The position numbers and the translations under genes were made by a program. This document shows positions 8,462-17,341 of a DNA stretch of 64,000 nucleotides, piece by piece. Source of the stretch: Clostridiales bacterium CCNA10 (GTDB lineage Bacteria > Bacillota > Clostridia > Oscillospirales > Oscillospiraceae); NCBI GenBank assembly GCA_003573975.1, contig AP018533.1, positions 2,294,001 to 2,358,000 of the forward strand, given 5' to 3'. Positions within the stretch are counted from its first letter, which is position 1; each line of letters opens with the position of its first letter. A model generated the notes under the pieces. That model was not told where the DNA came from. It saw only the letters and a program-made list of their open reading frames with translations, and did not search any database.

Positions 8462-9099
8462 CCTCTCAGCATCTCCTCCACCTGGCTCCGCAGGCTCCGG
8501 GCGGCCGCCCGGACGTCCGGCTGGGCATACAGGGCGGACACCACGGCCACCCCCTGGATCCCACTGCCTGCCAAGGAACTCAAATTGTTCCGCCCCACAC
8601 CTCCGATGGCTACCACAGGGATATCCACTGCGGCGCAGATCTCCTTCAGTGTCTCATAGTCCACCGGCGTGGTATTCTCCTTGGTCCCGGTGACAAAGAC
8701 CGCCCCCACTCCCAGATAGTCCGCGCCTTCTGCTTGGGCCGCTCTCGCCTCCTCCACCGTATGGGCAGAAACTCCAACGATCCCGTTCGGACCCAAAATG
8801 GCCCTGGCCTGCCGGGGGCTCATATCCTGCTGGCCCACATGGACGCCGTCCGCTCCCACCTCCGCGGCCAGCTCCGCCGCGTCGTTGATCAGGAAGGGAA
8901 CGCCGTATCTCCGGCACACTGCCCGGATCTCCAGGGCCTCCCGCCGGAGTGTCTCACGGTCCATCCCCTTCTCCCGCAGCTGGATCATGGTAGCGCCTCC
9001 CGCCAGGGACTCCTCCACCTGCTGGGCCAGGGTGCGCTCCCCCAGCCAGCTGCGGTCGGTCACGGCGTACAGCTTCAAATGCTCTGTCTGCAATTTCAT
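8458..9099 (-). CDS. thiE: Thiamine-phosphate synthase
   Basis: 213 residues. ThiE joins HMP pyrimidine diphosphate to the thiazole phosphate to give thiamine phosphate. Motifs of the TIM-barrel family are clear: IQLREK, FLINDAAELAAEVGADGVHVGQ, VGVSAHT, YLGVGAVF and IGGVG. This is the genuine synthase of the window; the second relative at 42252 carries TenI signatures instead. ATG at 9097-9099 is chosen because the frame upstream enters the riboswitch expression platform. It is the first gene of a two-gene operon with the HAD phosphatase. Confidence 0.93.
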   Translation of the reverse strand: MKLQTEHLKLYAVTDRSWLGERTLAQQVEESLAGGATMIQLREKGMDRETLRREALEIRAVCRRYGVPFLINDAAELAAEVGADGVHVGQQDMSPRQARAILGPNGIVGVSAHTVEEARAAQAEGADYLGVGAVFVTGTKENTTPVDYETLKEICAAVDIPVVAIGGVGRNNLSSLAGSGIQGVAVVSALYAQPDVRAAARSLRSQVEEMLRG

Positions 9100-9132
9100 A
9101 TTGGATCCCCCTGTTGTTTCTCTGTGGAAGCG

Positions 9133-9172
9133 AAAACGCGGGCCCGCGCCCCAATGGGAGCACAGGCCCGCG
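9133..9172 (-). terminator. Riboswitch expression-platform terminator before thiE
   Basis: Stem CGCGGGCC/GGCCCGCG (9165-9172 with 9137-9144) followed by TTTT on the minus strand, immediately after the TPP aptamer. TPP binding is expected to favour this terminator. Confidence 0.7.
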
Positions 9173-9189
9173 GCATCAGCCGGACACAG

Positions 9190-9270
9190 ATCTCCCTCCG
9201 TTGGCATTACCCAAATCAGGTCACCGGTCGAAGCGCACAGCTTCCTCTCAGCCCGTTTGCGAGCTCCCAT
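9190..9270 (-). ncRNA. TPP riboswitch (THI element) controlling thiE-HAD operon
   Basis: On the minus strand the conserved pieces occur in order: GGGAGC, CTGAGAGGAAG, TTCGACC, ACCTGATTTGGGTAATGCCA, ACGGAGGGA. They form the usual two-arm TPP aptamer. A terminator follows, so control is probably by transcription attenuation. Confidence 0.93.
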
Positions 9271-9282
9271 CTTGTTTTCCTT

Positions 9283-9311
9283 ATGATACGCCTCTTGGGC
9301 GGAAAAGGCAA
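9283..9311 (-). promoter_or_regulatory. Promoter of the TPP-controlled thiE operon
   Basis: On the minus strand -35 TTGCCT and -10 TATCAT are separated by 17 bases and lie directly upstream of the riboswitch. Confidence 0.6.
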
Positions 9312-9314
9312 GGG

Positions 9315-10640
9315 TCAATCCTTCCCCTTGGAGGGCAGTGTCGCAGAGAGCAGGACTCCCAGCAGCACTCCGGCCAAAGTCGGAAGGACCCAGCCCAGGC
9401 CCATTCCAGACAGAGGGACAGCCTTCAAAATCCGGTCCAGCGCCGGAATGCTCAGCCCCAGATCCCGGGCGGCATACAGGATGCTGGCTGCACTGGTAAA
9501 GGCGATCCCAACAGGATAAATGGCGGAAAAGCGCTGAATGCACTGGGGCAGGAAGGACAGCAGGATCAGCACGATAGCCGGAGGATAGAGGATGTTCAAA
9601 ATGGGCACGGAGATCTTCAAAATCTGGTCCAGGCCGGCATTGGAGATGACCATGCTGAGCAGGGCAAAGAAGGCCGCCCATGCCGGAGCCGGCACCTTGG
9701 GAACCAGAGTATGGAAATAGGCGGAGCAGGAGCTGATCAGCCCCACGCAGGTGTTGAAGCAGGCAATAAAGAAGATCGCGGCCAGGATCACCGTCCCCCA
9801 GTGTCCGAAAATGGCGCCCACCAGATTGGTCAGCGTGACCGCCCCGTTGGTCGTGCCGGGAAAGGCCGCCCCGGACAGGGCGCCGATGTGGGCCAGCATG
9901 GAGTAGACAGCCAGGAAAAGCACAGTGGCGATCACACCGGCCCGCACCGTGACCTTCAGAACGGAGCTCCGGTCCGTGACCCCAAAGGCCCGGATGTTCA
10001 TCACGATCACGATGCCGAAATTCAGGGCCGCAATGGTATCCATAGTCTGATAGCCGGTCAGAAAGCCCTGGACCGCCGGGATCTGGTCATAGGGCGGCAG
10101 GGTGGGGCCGTAGGTTCCCACCGGATGGACCAGACTGCCCACGAACATTGCCCCCACCAGCAGCAAAAGCACGGGGCACAGGAACTTGCCCAGCCGTCCG
10201 GTCAGCTTCTCCGGCTGAAGGGCCACCAGGAAGGCGGCGGCAAAAAAAAGCAGGGAGTAGCCGAACTGAAACCACATCGTGGGGGTGCCAGAGGGCAGGA
10301 AGGGCGGGACCGCCATCTCAAACGAGGTGCTGGCCGTCCTGGGGATGGCCAGGCAGGGGCCGATGGACAGATAGATCAAAACGGTGAACACAGTGGCAAA
10401 GGCGGGATGGACCCGGCTGGCCAGTTCTGTCAGACTCCCCGCCCGCACCACAGCGATCACACCCAAAATTGGGAGAAACACCGCGCTGACCGCCAGCCCG
10501 GCCATAGCTAACCAGGTGTCCACCCCGGCCTGCGCGCCCAGCTGGGGTGGAAAGATCAGGTTGCCCGCACCAAAGAACATTGAAAAAAGTGTAAACCCGA
10601 CCAGCAGCTGATCTCTGCGTCGGAGCGCTTGAATTTCCAT
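9315..10640 (-). CDS. brnQ: Branched-chain amino acid : cation symporter
   Basis: 441 residues with about 12 hydrophobic segments. The N-terminal FSMFFGAGNLIFPP and the following LGAQAG are hallmark residues of the LIVCS/BrnQ family, which imports leucine, isoleucine and valine with sodium or protons. GPCLAIPRTAS near residue 95 also fits. It is monocistronic, with its 3' end close to the thiE promoter. No T-box or leader was seen. Identification is confident; substrate range is inferred from the family. Confidence 0.92.
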   Translation of the reverse strand: MEIQALRRRDQLLVGFTLFSMFFGAGNLIFPPQLGAQAGVDTWLAMAGLAVSAVFLPILGVIAVVRAGSLTELASRVHPAFATVFTVLIYLSIGPCLAIPRTASTSFEMAVPPFLPSGTPTMWFQFGYSLLFFAAAFLVALQPEKLTGRLGKFLCPVLLLLVGAMFVGSLVHPVGTYGPTLPPYDQIPAVQGFLTGYQTMDTIAALNFGIVIVMNIRAFGVTDRSSVLKVTVRAGVIATVLFLAVYSMLAHIGALSGAAFPGTTNGAVTLTNLVGAIFGHWGTVILAAIFFIACFNTCVGLISSCSAYFHTLVPKVPAPAWAAFFALLSMVISNAGLDQILKISVPILNILYPPAIVLILLSFLPQCIQRFSAIYPVGIAFTSAASILYAARDLGLSIPALDRILKAVPLSGMGLGWVLPTLAGVLLGVLLSATLPSKGKD

Positions 10641-10697
10641 AGGGGAGGATCCTTTCTGTATCCGATAATCTGCACATAGAAAGCAGGCAGTTCTATT

Positions 10698-10726
10698 ATT
10701 ATAGTCGACACGACCATAAAAATCTA
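10698..10726 (-). promoter_or_regulatory. Candidate brnQ promoter
   Basis: Perfect -10 TATAAT (10698-10703, minus strand), with only a weak -35 (TAGATT) 17 bases upstream. Confidence 0.35.
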
Positions 10727-10765
10727 GTGTATTTCTCGGTTTTTTTGCAGTTTGACAATATATGA

Positions 10766-10796
10766 GAAAACAGCCGCCAAACCTGGCGGCTGTTCT
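10766..10796 (-). terminator. Terminator after HIT-protein gene
   Basis: Ten-base perfect stem AACAGCCGCC/GGCGGCTGTT (10769-10778 with 10785-10794), ending in TTTTC on the minus strand. Confidence 0.85.
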
Positions 10797-10817
10797 GCTT
10801 ATCGGGGTGCAGGCTCC

Positions 10818-11156
10818 TCAGCCCGGAGGCCAGGTCATATCCCGGCCGGACAGTACATGGAAATGCAGGTGCGGTACGCTCTGACCGGCCTGCTCCCCGA
10901 TGTTGGACACCACCCGGTAACTCTCCAGACCCAGCTCCTTGGTGACCTTGGAGATCACGGCAAAGATGTGGGCCACCACCGCCGCGTTGTCCTCGCTGAC
11001 CTCTGCCACCGAGGAGATATGCATTTTGGGAATCACCAGAAAATGGGTGGGCGCCTGGGGATCGATGTCATAGAAGGCGAAGCAGACCTCATCCTCATAG
11101 ACTTTGTTGGAGGGGATCTGTCCCTCCGCGATCTTGCAGAACAGACAACCGCTCAT
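10818..11156 (-). CDS. HIT (histidine triad) nucleotide-binding hydrolase, HinT-like
   Basis: 112 residues. The histidine triad PHLHFHVL sits near residues 93-100. The N-terminal CLFCKI supplies two of the zinc-ligand cysteines common in HinT proteins. Family members cleave purine nucleoside phosphoramidates and acyl-AMPs. It is 76 bases downstream of the rhomboid-like gene on the same strand, so the two probably share a transcript ending at the hairpin at 10766. Confidence 0.92.
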   Translation of the reverse strand: MSGCLFCKIAEGQIPSNKVYEDEVCFAFYDIDPQAPTHFLVIPKMHISSVAEVSEDNAAVVAHIFAVISKVTKELGLESYRVVSNIGEQAGQSVPHLHFHVLSGRDMTWPPG

Positions 11157-11232
11157 GTCAAACCTCCCTTTCTCGGCGGAACGCCGCCTTTTTCTGTCCA
11201 GATTTTAGCACGCTTTTGGAGAAAATACAACC

Positions 11233-12090
11233 TCACTCCACATGGACATGGTCATTGATGTGCTTCATGCAGTAGCAGTAGTAGCCGTTGCACTTGGAAC
11301 AGTACCGGAACTCCATGTCGGGGTCGTCCGCATCGGTGATGCCGCAGACCGCGCACTTGTGGAGGTAGCCGCGGCGCTCCTGGACCTGCTTCTGTGCCTT
11401 TTTGAAGTTGATGGTCTGGGGGTTGGCCCGATAGGCGGCCCGCTGGCTGGTGCGGCGGACCACAGTCATCAGATCGTCCCAGAAGAAAATGAAGTAGTTC
11501 AGCAGGGCCACCAGGGGCAGGACCGCGGTGATCCACTGGCGGGAGAAGATGCTGAAGAAGATGTCAAAGGCGAACATCGCAGCATCCAGCCAGGCCAGCC
11601 ACTTCACCTTCAGGGGCAGAATACCAAAGAGCAGCACCTGCATCTCCGGATACAGGGTGGCAAAAGCAAAGAACATGGACATATTGATGTAATACATCGA
11701 GGTCCCGCCCATCACAAATCCCATGATGATATTGAGAAGGACGCCCAGACCGTAGAACACGGTAAACCGCGTGGTCCCCCACTGCCGCTCCAGGGCATTG
11801 CCGATATAGTAATAAAACAGGGTGGTCATGGCAAAGAAAAGAGCTCTTCCAAGTGGGGTCGCACCCCCGGTCGCCACCGGGACGAATACAAAGGAAAGCA
11901 CCCGCCACACCTGCCCCTGGAGGATCAGCGGACTGGAAAAGGACAGCATCCAGGAGGCGTATCCCCTGGAAAACAGGTCCAGAAAATAGACCATCACATT
12001 TCCAATGACGATATACTTCATCAGGTTCGGGACGCCGAAATTGGGGTGATCGTAGCAGAAACGGTCCAGCCAGCGTGAGACGGCTTTCAT
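11233..12090 (-). CDS. Rhomboid-fold membrane protein with C-terminal zinc ribbon, probably non-proteolytic
   Basis: 285 residues. Six or so membrane segments occupy residues 25-210, and the arrangement WRVLSFVFVP, ALERQWGT and LYPEMQVLLFGILPLKVKW is that of the rhomboid family. The usual catalytic GxSG is replaced (NMSM at the equivalent place). No histidine is visible in the last membrane segment, where the dyad partner should be, so it is likely a pseudoprotease. The soluble tail has paired cysteines (CAVC, then CSKC) forming a probable zinc ribbon, followed by CYCMKH. AGGAGG precedes the ATG at 12090. Function is unknown. Confidence 0.7.
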   Translation of the reverse strand: MKAVSRWLDRFCYDHPNFGVPNLMKYIVIGNVMVYFLDLFSRGYASWMLSFSSPLILQGQVWRVLSFVFVPVATGGATPLGRALFFAMTTLFYYYIGNALERQWGTTRFTVFYGLGVLLNIIMGFVMGGTSMYYINMSMFFAFATLYPEMQVLLFGILPLKVKWLAWLDAAMFAFDIFFSIFSRQWITAVLPLVALLNYFIFFWDDLMTVVRRTSQRAAYRANPQTINFKKAQKQVQERRGYLHKCAVCGITDADDPDMEFRYCSKCNGYYCYCMKHINDHVHVE

Positions 12091-12135
12091 GGACAGTCCT
12101 CCTTTATTTCAAATGTTCAAAATCATACAAATAGC

Positions 12136-12164
12136 ATTGTACCCGTTTTGCGGGAAAATGTCCA
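12136..12164 (-). promoter_or_regulatory. Promoter of rhomboid-like/HIT operon
   Basis: -35 TGGACA and -10 TACAAT on the minus strand with a 17-base spacer. The promoter is divergent from the ahcY promoter. Confidence 0.65.
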
Positions 12165-12185
12165 TGACGAAAGTGTAAACATTTC

Positions 12186-12214
12186 TTTCCCTTTGGAGGG
12201 AATCGTGATACAAT
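12186..12214 (+). promoter_or_regulatory. Candidate ahcY promoter
   Basis: -10 TACAAT at 12209-12214, preceded by a weak -35 (TTTCCC) at 17 bases. The leader is about 60 bases long. Confidence 0.4.
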
Positions 12215-12278
12215 AGCTTGGAATGAATTCAGACTGGCCGGACCCGGCCGCGGCCAGGTAGAAAAGTGAGGAAACTAC

Positions 12279-13520
12279 ATGAGCATCGTCAAGGATATGT
12301 CCCTGGCCCCGTCGGGCCGTCAGAAGATCCAGTGGGTGCGGGATTTCATGCCCGCCCTCAGCGGCATTGAGGACCGCTTCCGCCGTGAAAAGCCCTTCGC
12401 CGGGCTGACCATCGCTGTCTCCGTCCATCTGGAGGCCAAGACCGCCAACCTTGGCCTGGTTCTTCGGGAGGGCGGCGCGGAGGTCTATCTCACCGGCTGC
12501 AACCCCCTCTCCACCCAGGACGACGTGGCCGCCGCCATGGCGGAGCTGGGGGTGGAGACCTTTGGCATCCACGGGGTGGATATGCAGGGCTATGAGGATC
12601 TGCTGGCAGAGAGCCTGAAGTGCCGCCCCCACCTGATCGTGGACGACGGCGGCGACCTGATCAGCCTGCTCAGCGGCAAGTGTGCCGCCTACGGCGACCG
12701 GCTCCTGGGCGGCTGTGAGGAGACCACCACCGGCATCCACCGTCTCTACGCCAGAGAGCGGGCCGGGATTCTCCCCTGCCCCATGATGGCGGTGAACGAC
12801 GCCAAAGCCAAGCACTACTACGACAACAAGTACGGCACCGGACAGTCCTCCTGGGACGCCATCATGCACACCACCAACCTGATGGTGGCGGGCAAGACCG
12901 TGGTGGTGGCGGGCTACGGCTGGTGCGGCAAGGGCATCGCCATGCGGGCCAAGGGCATGGGGGCCGATGTGATCGTCACCGAGGTGGACCCCTTCAAGGC
13001 TCTGGAGGCCACCATGGAGAACTTCCGGGTCATGCCCATGGACGAGGCCGCAAAATATGGGGACATTTTTGTCACCGCCACCGGCTGCAAGGACGTGATC
13101 GTGGAGCGCCACTTCCAGGTGATGAAGCACAACGCCATCCTGTGCAACTCCGGCCACTTTGACTGCGAGGTGGATGTGGCCGCTCTGGGCCGCCTGGCGG
13201 AGGAGCACTTCCCCCGGCGGCAGAATATCGAGGGCTTCCGCCTCCCCGACGGACGCATCCTCAACGTGCTGGCCGAGGGCCGTCTGGTGAACCTGGCCGC
13301 GGGCAACGGCCACCCGGCCGAGATCATGGACATGTCCTTCGCCGTCCAGGCCCTGTCCCTGGAGTGGATGGCAAAACACGCTCCGGCTCTGGAGAAAAAG
13401 GTCTACAATGTCCCGGCGGAGATCGACGACCAGATCGGCCGCGTCAAGCTGGCCGCCATGGGGCTGGCCATCGACGCCCTCACCCCGGAGCAGGAGGCTT
13501 ACCTCACCGGCTGGGACTGA
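12279..13520 (+). CDS. ahcY: Adenosylhomocysteinase (S-adenosylhomocysteine hydrolase)
   Basis: 413 residues. The NAD-dependent enzyme splits S-adenosylhomocysteine to homocysteine and adenosine and thereby closes the methyl cycle. The Rossmann motif VVAGYGWCGKG lies near residues 207-217. GNSGHFD-like LCNSGHFD and the C-terminal LTPEQEAYL are present. The substrate region TGCNPLSTQDD near residue 70 is also typical. It is followed by metK with a SAM-I riboswitch between them, so the order of genes follows the pathway but the two are controlled separately. Confidence 0.95.
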   Translation: MSIVKDMSLAPSGRQKIQWVRDFMPALSGIEDRFRREKPFAGLTIAVSVHLEAKTANLGLVLREGGAEVYLTGCNPLSTQDDVAAAMAELGVETFGIHGVDMQGYEDLLAESLKCRPHLIVDDGGDLISLLSGKCAAYGDRLLGGCEETTTGIHRLYARERAGILPCPMMAVNDAKAKHYYDNKYGTGQSSWDAIMHTTNLMVAGKTVVVAGYGWCGKGIAMRAKGMGADVIVTEVDPFKALEATMENFRVMPMDEAAKYGDIFVTATGCKDVIVERHFQVMKHNAILCNSGHFDCEVDVAALGRLAEEHFPRRQNIEGFRLPDGRILNVLAEGRLVNLAAGNGHPAEIMDMSFAVQALSLEWMAKHAPALEKKVYNVPAEIDDQIGRVKLAAMGLAIDALTPEQEAYLTGWD

Positions 13521-13521
13521 G

Positions 13522-13547
13522 TTACTTTTCTTGAAAGAAAAGTAACC
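13522..13547. repeat. Short inverted repeat after ahcY
   Basis: GTTACTTTTCTT and AGAAAAGTAAC form a hairpin with a three-base loop, directly after the stop codon. There is no T run on the plus strand. It may act as an mRNA 3' hairpin or be a dispersed repeat. Confidence 0.5.
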
Positions 13548-13608
13548 AAAAGAACTTTGTGCAAAACTGCGTTTCGCCTAAAAACTCCGGATTTGTTCAT
13601 TTCTCCGG

Positions 13609-13636
13609 TTGACAGGCCGGAAAAATCTGATATAAT
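13609..13636 (+). promoter_or_regulatory. metK promoter
   Basis: Consensus -35 TTGACA and -10 TATAAT with a 16-base spacer, about 25 bases before the SAM-I aptamer. Confidence 0.85.
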
Positions 13637-13658
13637 ATAAAGCTGTAAAATTAAATGA

Positions 13659-13758
13659 CCTTATCAAGAGTGGCGGAGGGAACGGCCCGATGAAGCCCGG
13701 CAACCTGTGGGAGACCGCAAGGTGCCAAATCCGGCGGCAATGGATCGAAAGATGAGGG
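13659..13758 (+). ncRNA. SAM-I (S-box) riboswitch
   Basis: The S-box core occurs in order: CTTATCAAGAG, GGCGGAGGGA, CGGCCCGATGAAGCCCGGCAAC, GGTGCCAAATCC and GAAAGATGAGG. A terminator follows, so S-adenosylmethionine should shut off metK. Confidence 0.95.
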
Positions 13759-13772
13759 CGCAGAGTATGCAG

Positions 13773-13802
13773 AACGCTCCGCCGCCCGGCGGAGCGTTTT
13801 TT
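13773..13802 (+). terminator. SAM-I expression-platform terminator
   Basis: Eleven-base perfect stem AACGCTCCGCC/GGCGGAGCGTT with a four-base loop, followed by six T, ahead of the metK ribosome site. Confidence 0.92.
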
Positions 13803-13834
13803 ACTTGCAGCCAAGACAGAAAGGAATGCAGAAT

Positions 13835-15016
<1,182 letters not shown>

Positions 15017-15077
15017 AACGCGCCTGATCCCAGCCGTTCCCACCAAAAAAGGAAAAAACGATCACATTTGTCCGACA

Positions 15078-15112
15078 AAAGACAGACCGGAGCTGCTCCG
15101 GTCTGTCTTTTT
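15078..15112 (+). terminator. metK terminator
   Basis: Twelve-base stem GACAGACCGGAG/CTCCGGTCTGTC with a three-base loop, followed by TTTTT. Confidence 0.92.
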
Positions 15113-15126
15113 CGGCAAATTTGGGA

Positions 15127-15156
15127 TGGACACAGGGGCTGTATCAGGGGTAAAAT
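15127..15156 (+). promoter_or_regulatory. Candidate deoC promoter
   Basis: -35 TGGACA and -10 TAAAAT with an 18-base spacer, 65 bases ahead of deoC. Confidence 0.45.
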
Positions 15157-15220
15157 AATTTGGGTTTTATTATTTTTAGGTGGATGACCTCATCCGCCCT
15201 TCCACAAGGAGGATCCAGCT

Positions 15221-15874
15221 ATGGACCATAAGGAACTGCTTAAGCGGGTGGACCACACCCTGCTGACCCCCACCGCTGCCTGGGATCAGATACAGAAGCT
15301 GTGTGACGAGGGCCTGACCTTCGGGACCGCCTCCATCTGCATCCCGCCCCGGTATGTGAGCCGTGCCGCAGGCTATGTGGGCCAGCGCCTGAAGATCTGC
15401 ACGGTGGTGGGCTTCCCAAACGGCTACAACACCCCCGAGGTCAAGGTCTTTGAGACAGAGGACGCCATCCGCAACGGCGCAGACGAGATCGACATGGTCA
15501 TGGATCTTGGCCTGGCCAAGGCCGGCGACTGGGAGGGCGTCCTGGCGGAGATCCGGGCGGTCAAGGCCTCCTGCAGCGGCCACATCCTGAAGGTGATCGT
15601 CGAGGCCTGCCAGCTGACTCAGGAGGAAAAGATCGCCGCCTGCCGCATCGTCTCCATATCCGGTGCGGACTTTATCAAGACCTCCACCGGCTTCTCCACC
15701 GGCGGCGCCACTGTGGAGGACGTGAAGCTCTTCCGGGAACAGATCAGCCCCGATGTGCGCATCAAGGCCGCCGGCGGCATCCGCACCTTCCAGCAGGCCC
15801 AGGCCATGCTGGACGCGGGGGCCGACCGCATCGGCGCCAGCGCCCTGGTGGGGTTGTTCCAGCAGGAGGGGTAA
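15221..15874 (+). CDS. deoC: Deoxyribose-phosphate aldolase
   Basis: 217 residues. It cleaves 2-deoxyribose-5-phosphate to glyceraldehyde-3-phosphate and acetaldehyde in nucleoside salvage. The Schiff-base lysine is in KVIVEAC (near residue 126), and the second active-site lysine is in ADFIKTSTGF. VGFPNG and IKAAGGIRT are also typical. AAGGAGG lies upstream. It stands alone rather than in a deo operon; cdd is 45 kb away in this window. Confidence 0.95.
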   Translation: MDHKELLKRVDHTLLTPTAAWDQIQKLCDEGLTFGTASICIPPRYVSRAAGYVGQRLKICTVVGFPNGYNTPEVKVFETEDAIRNGADEIDMVMDLGLAKAGDWEGVLAEIRAVKASCSGHILKVIVEACQLTQEEKIAACRIVSISGADFIKTSTGFSTGGATVEDVKLFREQISPDVRIKAAGGIRTFQQAQAMLDAGADRIGASALVGLFQQEG

Positions 15875-15878
15875 ACCA

Positions 15879-15922
15879 AGTCAAAATGCGGCGTCCGGGA
15901 TCCCGGACGCCGCATTTTGACT
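15879..15922. terminator. Bidirectional terminator between deoC and the AI-2E exporter gene
   Basis: Nearly perfect 21-base palindrome arms around GGATCC, with A and T runs at opposite ends, between convergent genes. Confidence 0.9.
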
Positions 15923-15924
15923 CT

Positions 15925-17070
15925 TTACGTTTCTTCTGTGTCCTCCAATATCGGGGCCTCCTCCTGCCTGGTGCTCAGCCGTCTGCCCACATCCCGGCGG
16001 AGCAAGGTGTACAGCACCGAGGCCACCGGCACACTGAGCAGCACGCCCAGCAGGCCGAACAAGCCGCCGCCCACTGTCACCGCTGTCAGCACCCAGATGC
16101 CGGGCAGACCGATGGAGGTGCCCACCACCCGGGGATAGATCACATTTCCCTCGATTTGCTGGAGGATGGACAGGAAAATCAAAAACACCAGTGCCCGCAC
16201 CGGGGAGACCATCACCAGCAGGAAGGCGGAGAGAATGGCCCCGATGTAGGCCCCCGCCACCGGGATCAGGGCGGACACCCCCACGATCACGCCGATGAGG
16301 GGTGCGTAATCCGCCTGGATGAAAAAGGTCCCCATGGCGCACAGACCGCCCAGAATACACGCCTCAATAAGCTGCCCAGAGACGAAATTGGTGAAAATGG
16401 TCGCCGTCAGCCGGATCACGTCGCTCACGGTCCCGGCGTACCGGGCCGGCAGATAGGCCCGCAGCACCCTCCGTCCTTGGCTCAGCAGGGTCTCCTTCCC
16501 CGCCAGCATATAGATGGAGAACACCACCGCCAGCACAAGGGTCACAAACATGGAGATGATGCTGGTGGTCACCGTCATCACATGGGTCGCCGCGTTGGTG
16601 ATGCTGGCCAGTAGTCCCTCCAGCACCTCCCGCAGATAGCTGTTCAAGCTGGTCAGGTCCAGGGCCTCCCAATCCAGATAGGCCGCCGCCTGATTCAGCA
16701 GCAGCTGGAGGTTTGCGATATAGCCGTTCAAGCCGCCCACAAAGGTGCGGAGGCTCCGCCCCACCTGGGGCAGGATAAAGGAAAACAGGGCCACGATGGC
16801 CGCGATCAGCACCAGGTAGGAGGTGAACACCGCCAGAGGCCGGCCCAGCTTCTTCCACCGGGGTCCCAGGTTGCGCTCATAGTTCCGGCAGAAAAAGGCG
16901 CAGGGCCGGTTGAGTACAAAGGCGATGGCAAACCCCATAAACAGGGGCTTACAGCTGGACAGCACCTGCCCCAGCAGCGCCAGGATCCAATCAAATTTCA
17001 CCAGAGCCAGCACCAGCAGCACCGTGTAGGTGATGATCATTAAAATACTCTGCATCCACTTCTTCGGCAT
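15925..17070 (-). CDS. AI-2E (YtvI/PerM) family transporter
   Basis: About 381 residues with seven or eight membrane segments. The pattern ALIPVAGAYIGAILSA, the long amphipathic middle region and the C-terminal VGTSIGLPGIWVLTAVTVGG are typical of the AI-2E transporter family, whose members export autoinducer-2 or act as Na+/H+ antiporters. The substrate here is unknown. ATG at 17070 has GGAG six bases upstream and is preferred. ATGs at 17082 and 17088 are alternatives. The long in-frame extension further upstream runs through a promoter and is not coding. Confidence 0.82.
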   Translation of the reverse strand: MPKKWMQSILMIITYTVLLVLALVKFDWILALLGQVLSSCKPLFMGFAIAFVLNRPCAFFCRNYERNLGPRWKKLGRPLAVFTSYLVLIAAIVALFSFILPQVGRSLRTFVGGLNGYIANLQLLLNQAAAYLDWEALDLTSLNSYLREVLEGLLASITNAATHVMTVTTSIISMFVTLVLAVVFSIYMLAGKETLLSQGRRVLRAYLPARYAGTVSDVIRLTATIFTNFVSGQLIEACILGGLCAMGTFFIQADYAPLIGVIVGVSALIPVAGAYIGAILSAFLLVMVSPVRALVFLIFLSILQQIEGNVIYPRVVGTSIGLPGIWVLTAVTVGGGLFGLLGVLLSVPVASVLYTLLRRDVGRRLSTRQEEAPILEDTEET

Positions 17071-17115
17071 ACGTTTCTCCATTCCCATCTGATCCTGCCT
17101 GTAATGTTCTGTATC

Positions 17116-17144
17116 ACTATACCATGCCCTTCCCCGCCCGTCAA
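17116..17144 (-). promoter_or_regulatory. Promoter of the AI-2E exporter gene
   Basis: -35 TTGACG and -10 TATAGT on the minus strand, 17-base spacer. Because it lies downstream of the terminator at 17178, the exporter gene does not depend on the upstream RNA unit. Confidence 0.7.
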
Positions 17145-17175
17145 CATACCCGCCCGGCCCTAGCAGGCCAGCAGA

Positions 17176-17336
17176 ATAAAAAGCCCCCGGCTGCGTGTAT
17201 GCGCACAGCCGGGGGGCCGGGGGATGATGCCTTTCCCACCGGAACATGGTGGCCAGAGAGATGTGGAAAAGCCAAAGTGTGGGAAGAAAGCAGGGAGGTA
17301 TGAGGAGGGGGGCTTTTGGTCTCTCATCTCTAACCA
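17176..17336 (-). ncRNA. Candidate C-rich regulatory small RNA with own promoter and terminator
   Basis: Minus-strand unit of about 160 bases. Three helices stack into one long hairpin: 17334-17338 with 17248-17252, 17325-17331 with 17257-17263, and 17311-17317 with 17267-17273. They enclose a 37-base pyrimidine loop that contains CCTCC and CCTCCC. A terminator follows: a ten-base GC stem (17206-17215 with 17184-17193) and then TTTTT. A frame starting ATGAGAGACC has a fair ribosome site (AGGTGG), but its stop at 17160 lies beyond the terminator, so an RNA product is favoured over a peptide. CCUCC loops resemble anti-Shine-Dalgarno motifs of known Firmicute sRNAs. Not assigned to a known family. 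Confidence 0.6.
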
Positions 17337-17341
17337 CCTAT

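Noticed and set aside
17160..17324. Short peptide frame beginning ATGAGAGACC after AGGTGG
   Set aside because: The stop codon at 17160 lies past the terminator T run at 17178-17182, so the transcript would lack a stop; an RNA function is preferred, although a leader peptide is not fully excluded.
17089..17337. N-terminal extension of the AI-2E exporter to 17337
   Set aside because: It would be translated through the exporter promoter and the small-RNA terminator; start codons near 17070-17088 fit the family length.
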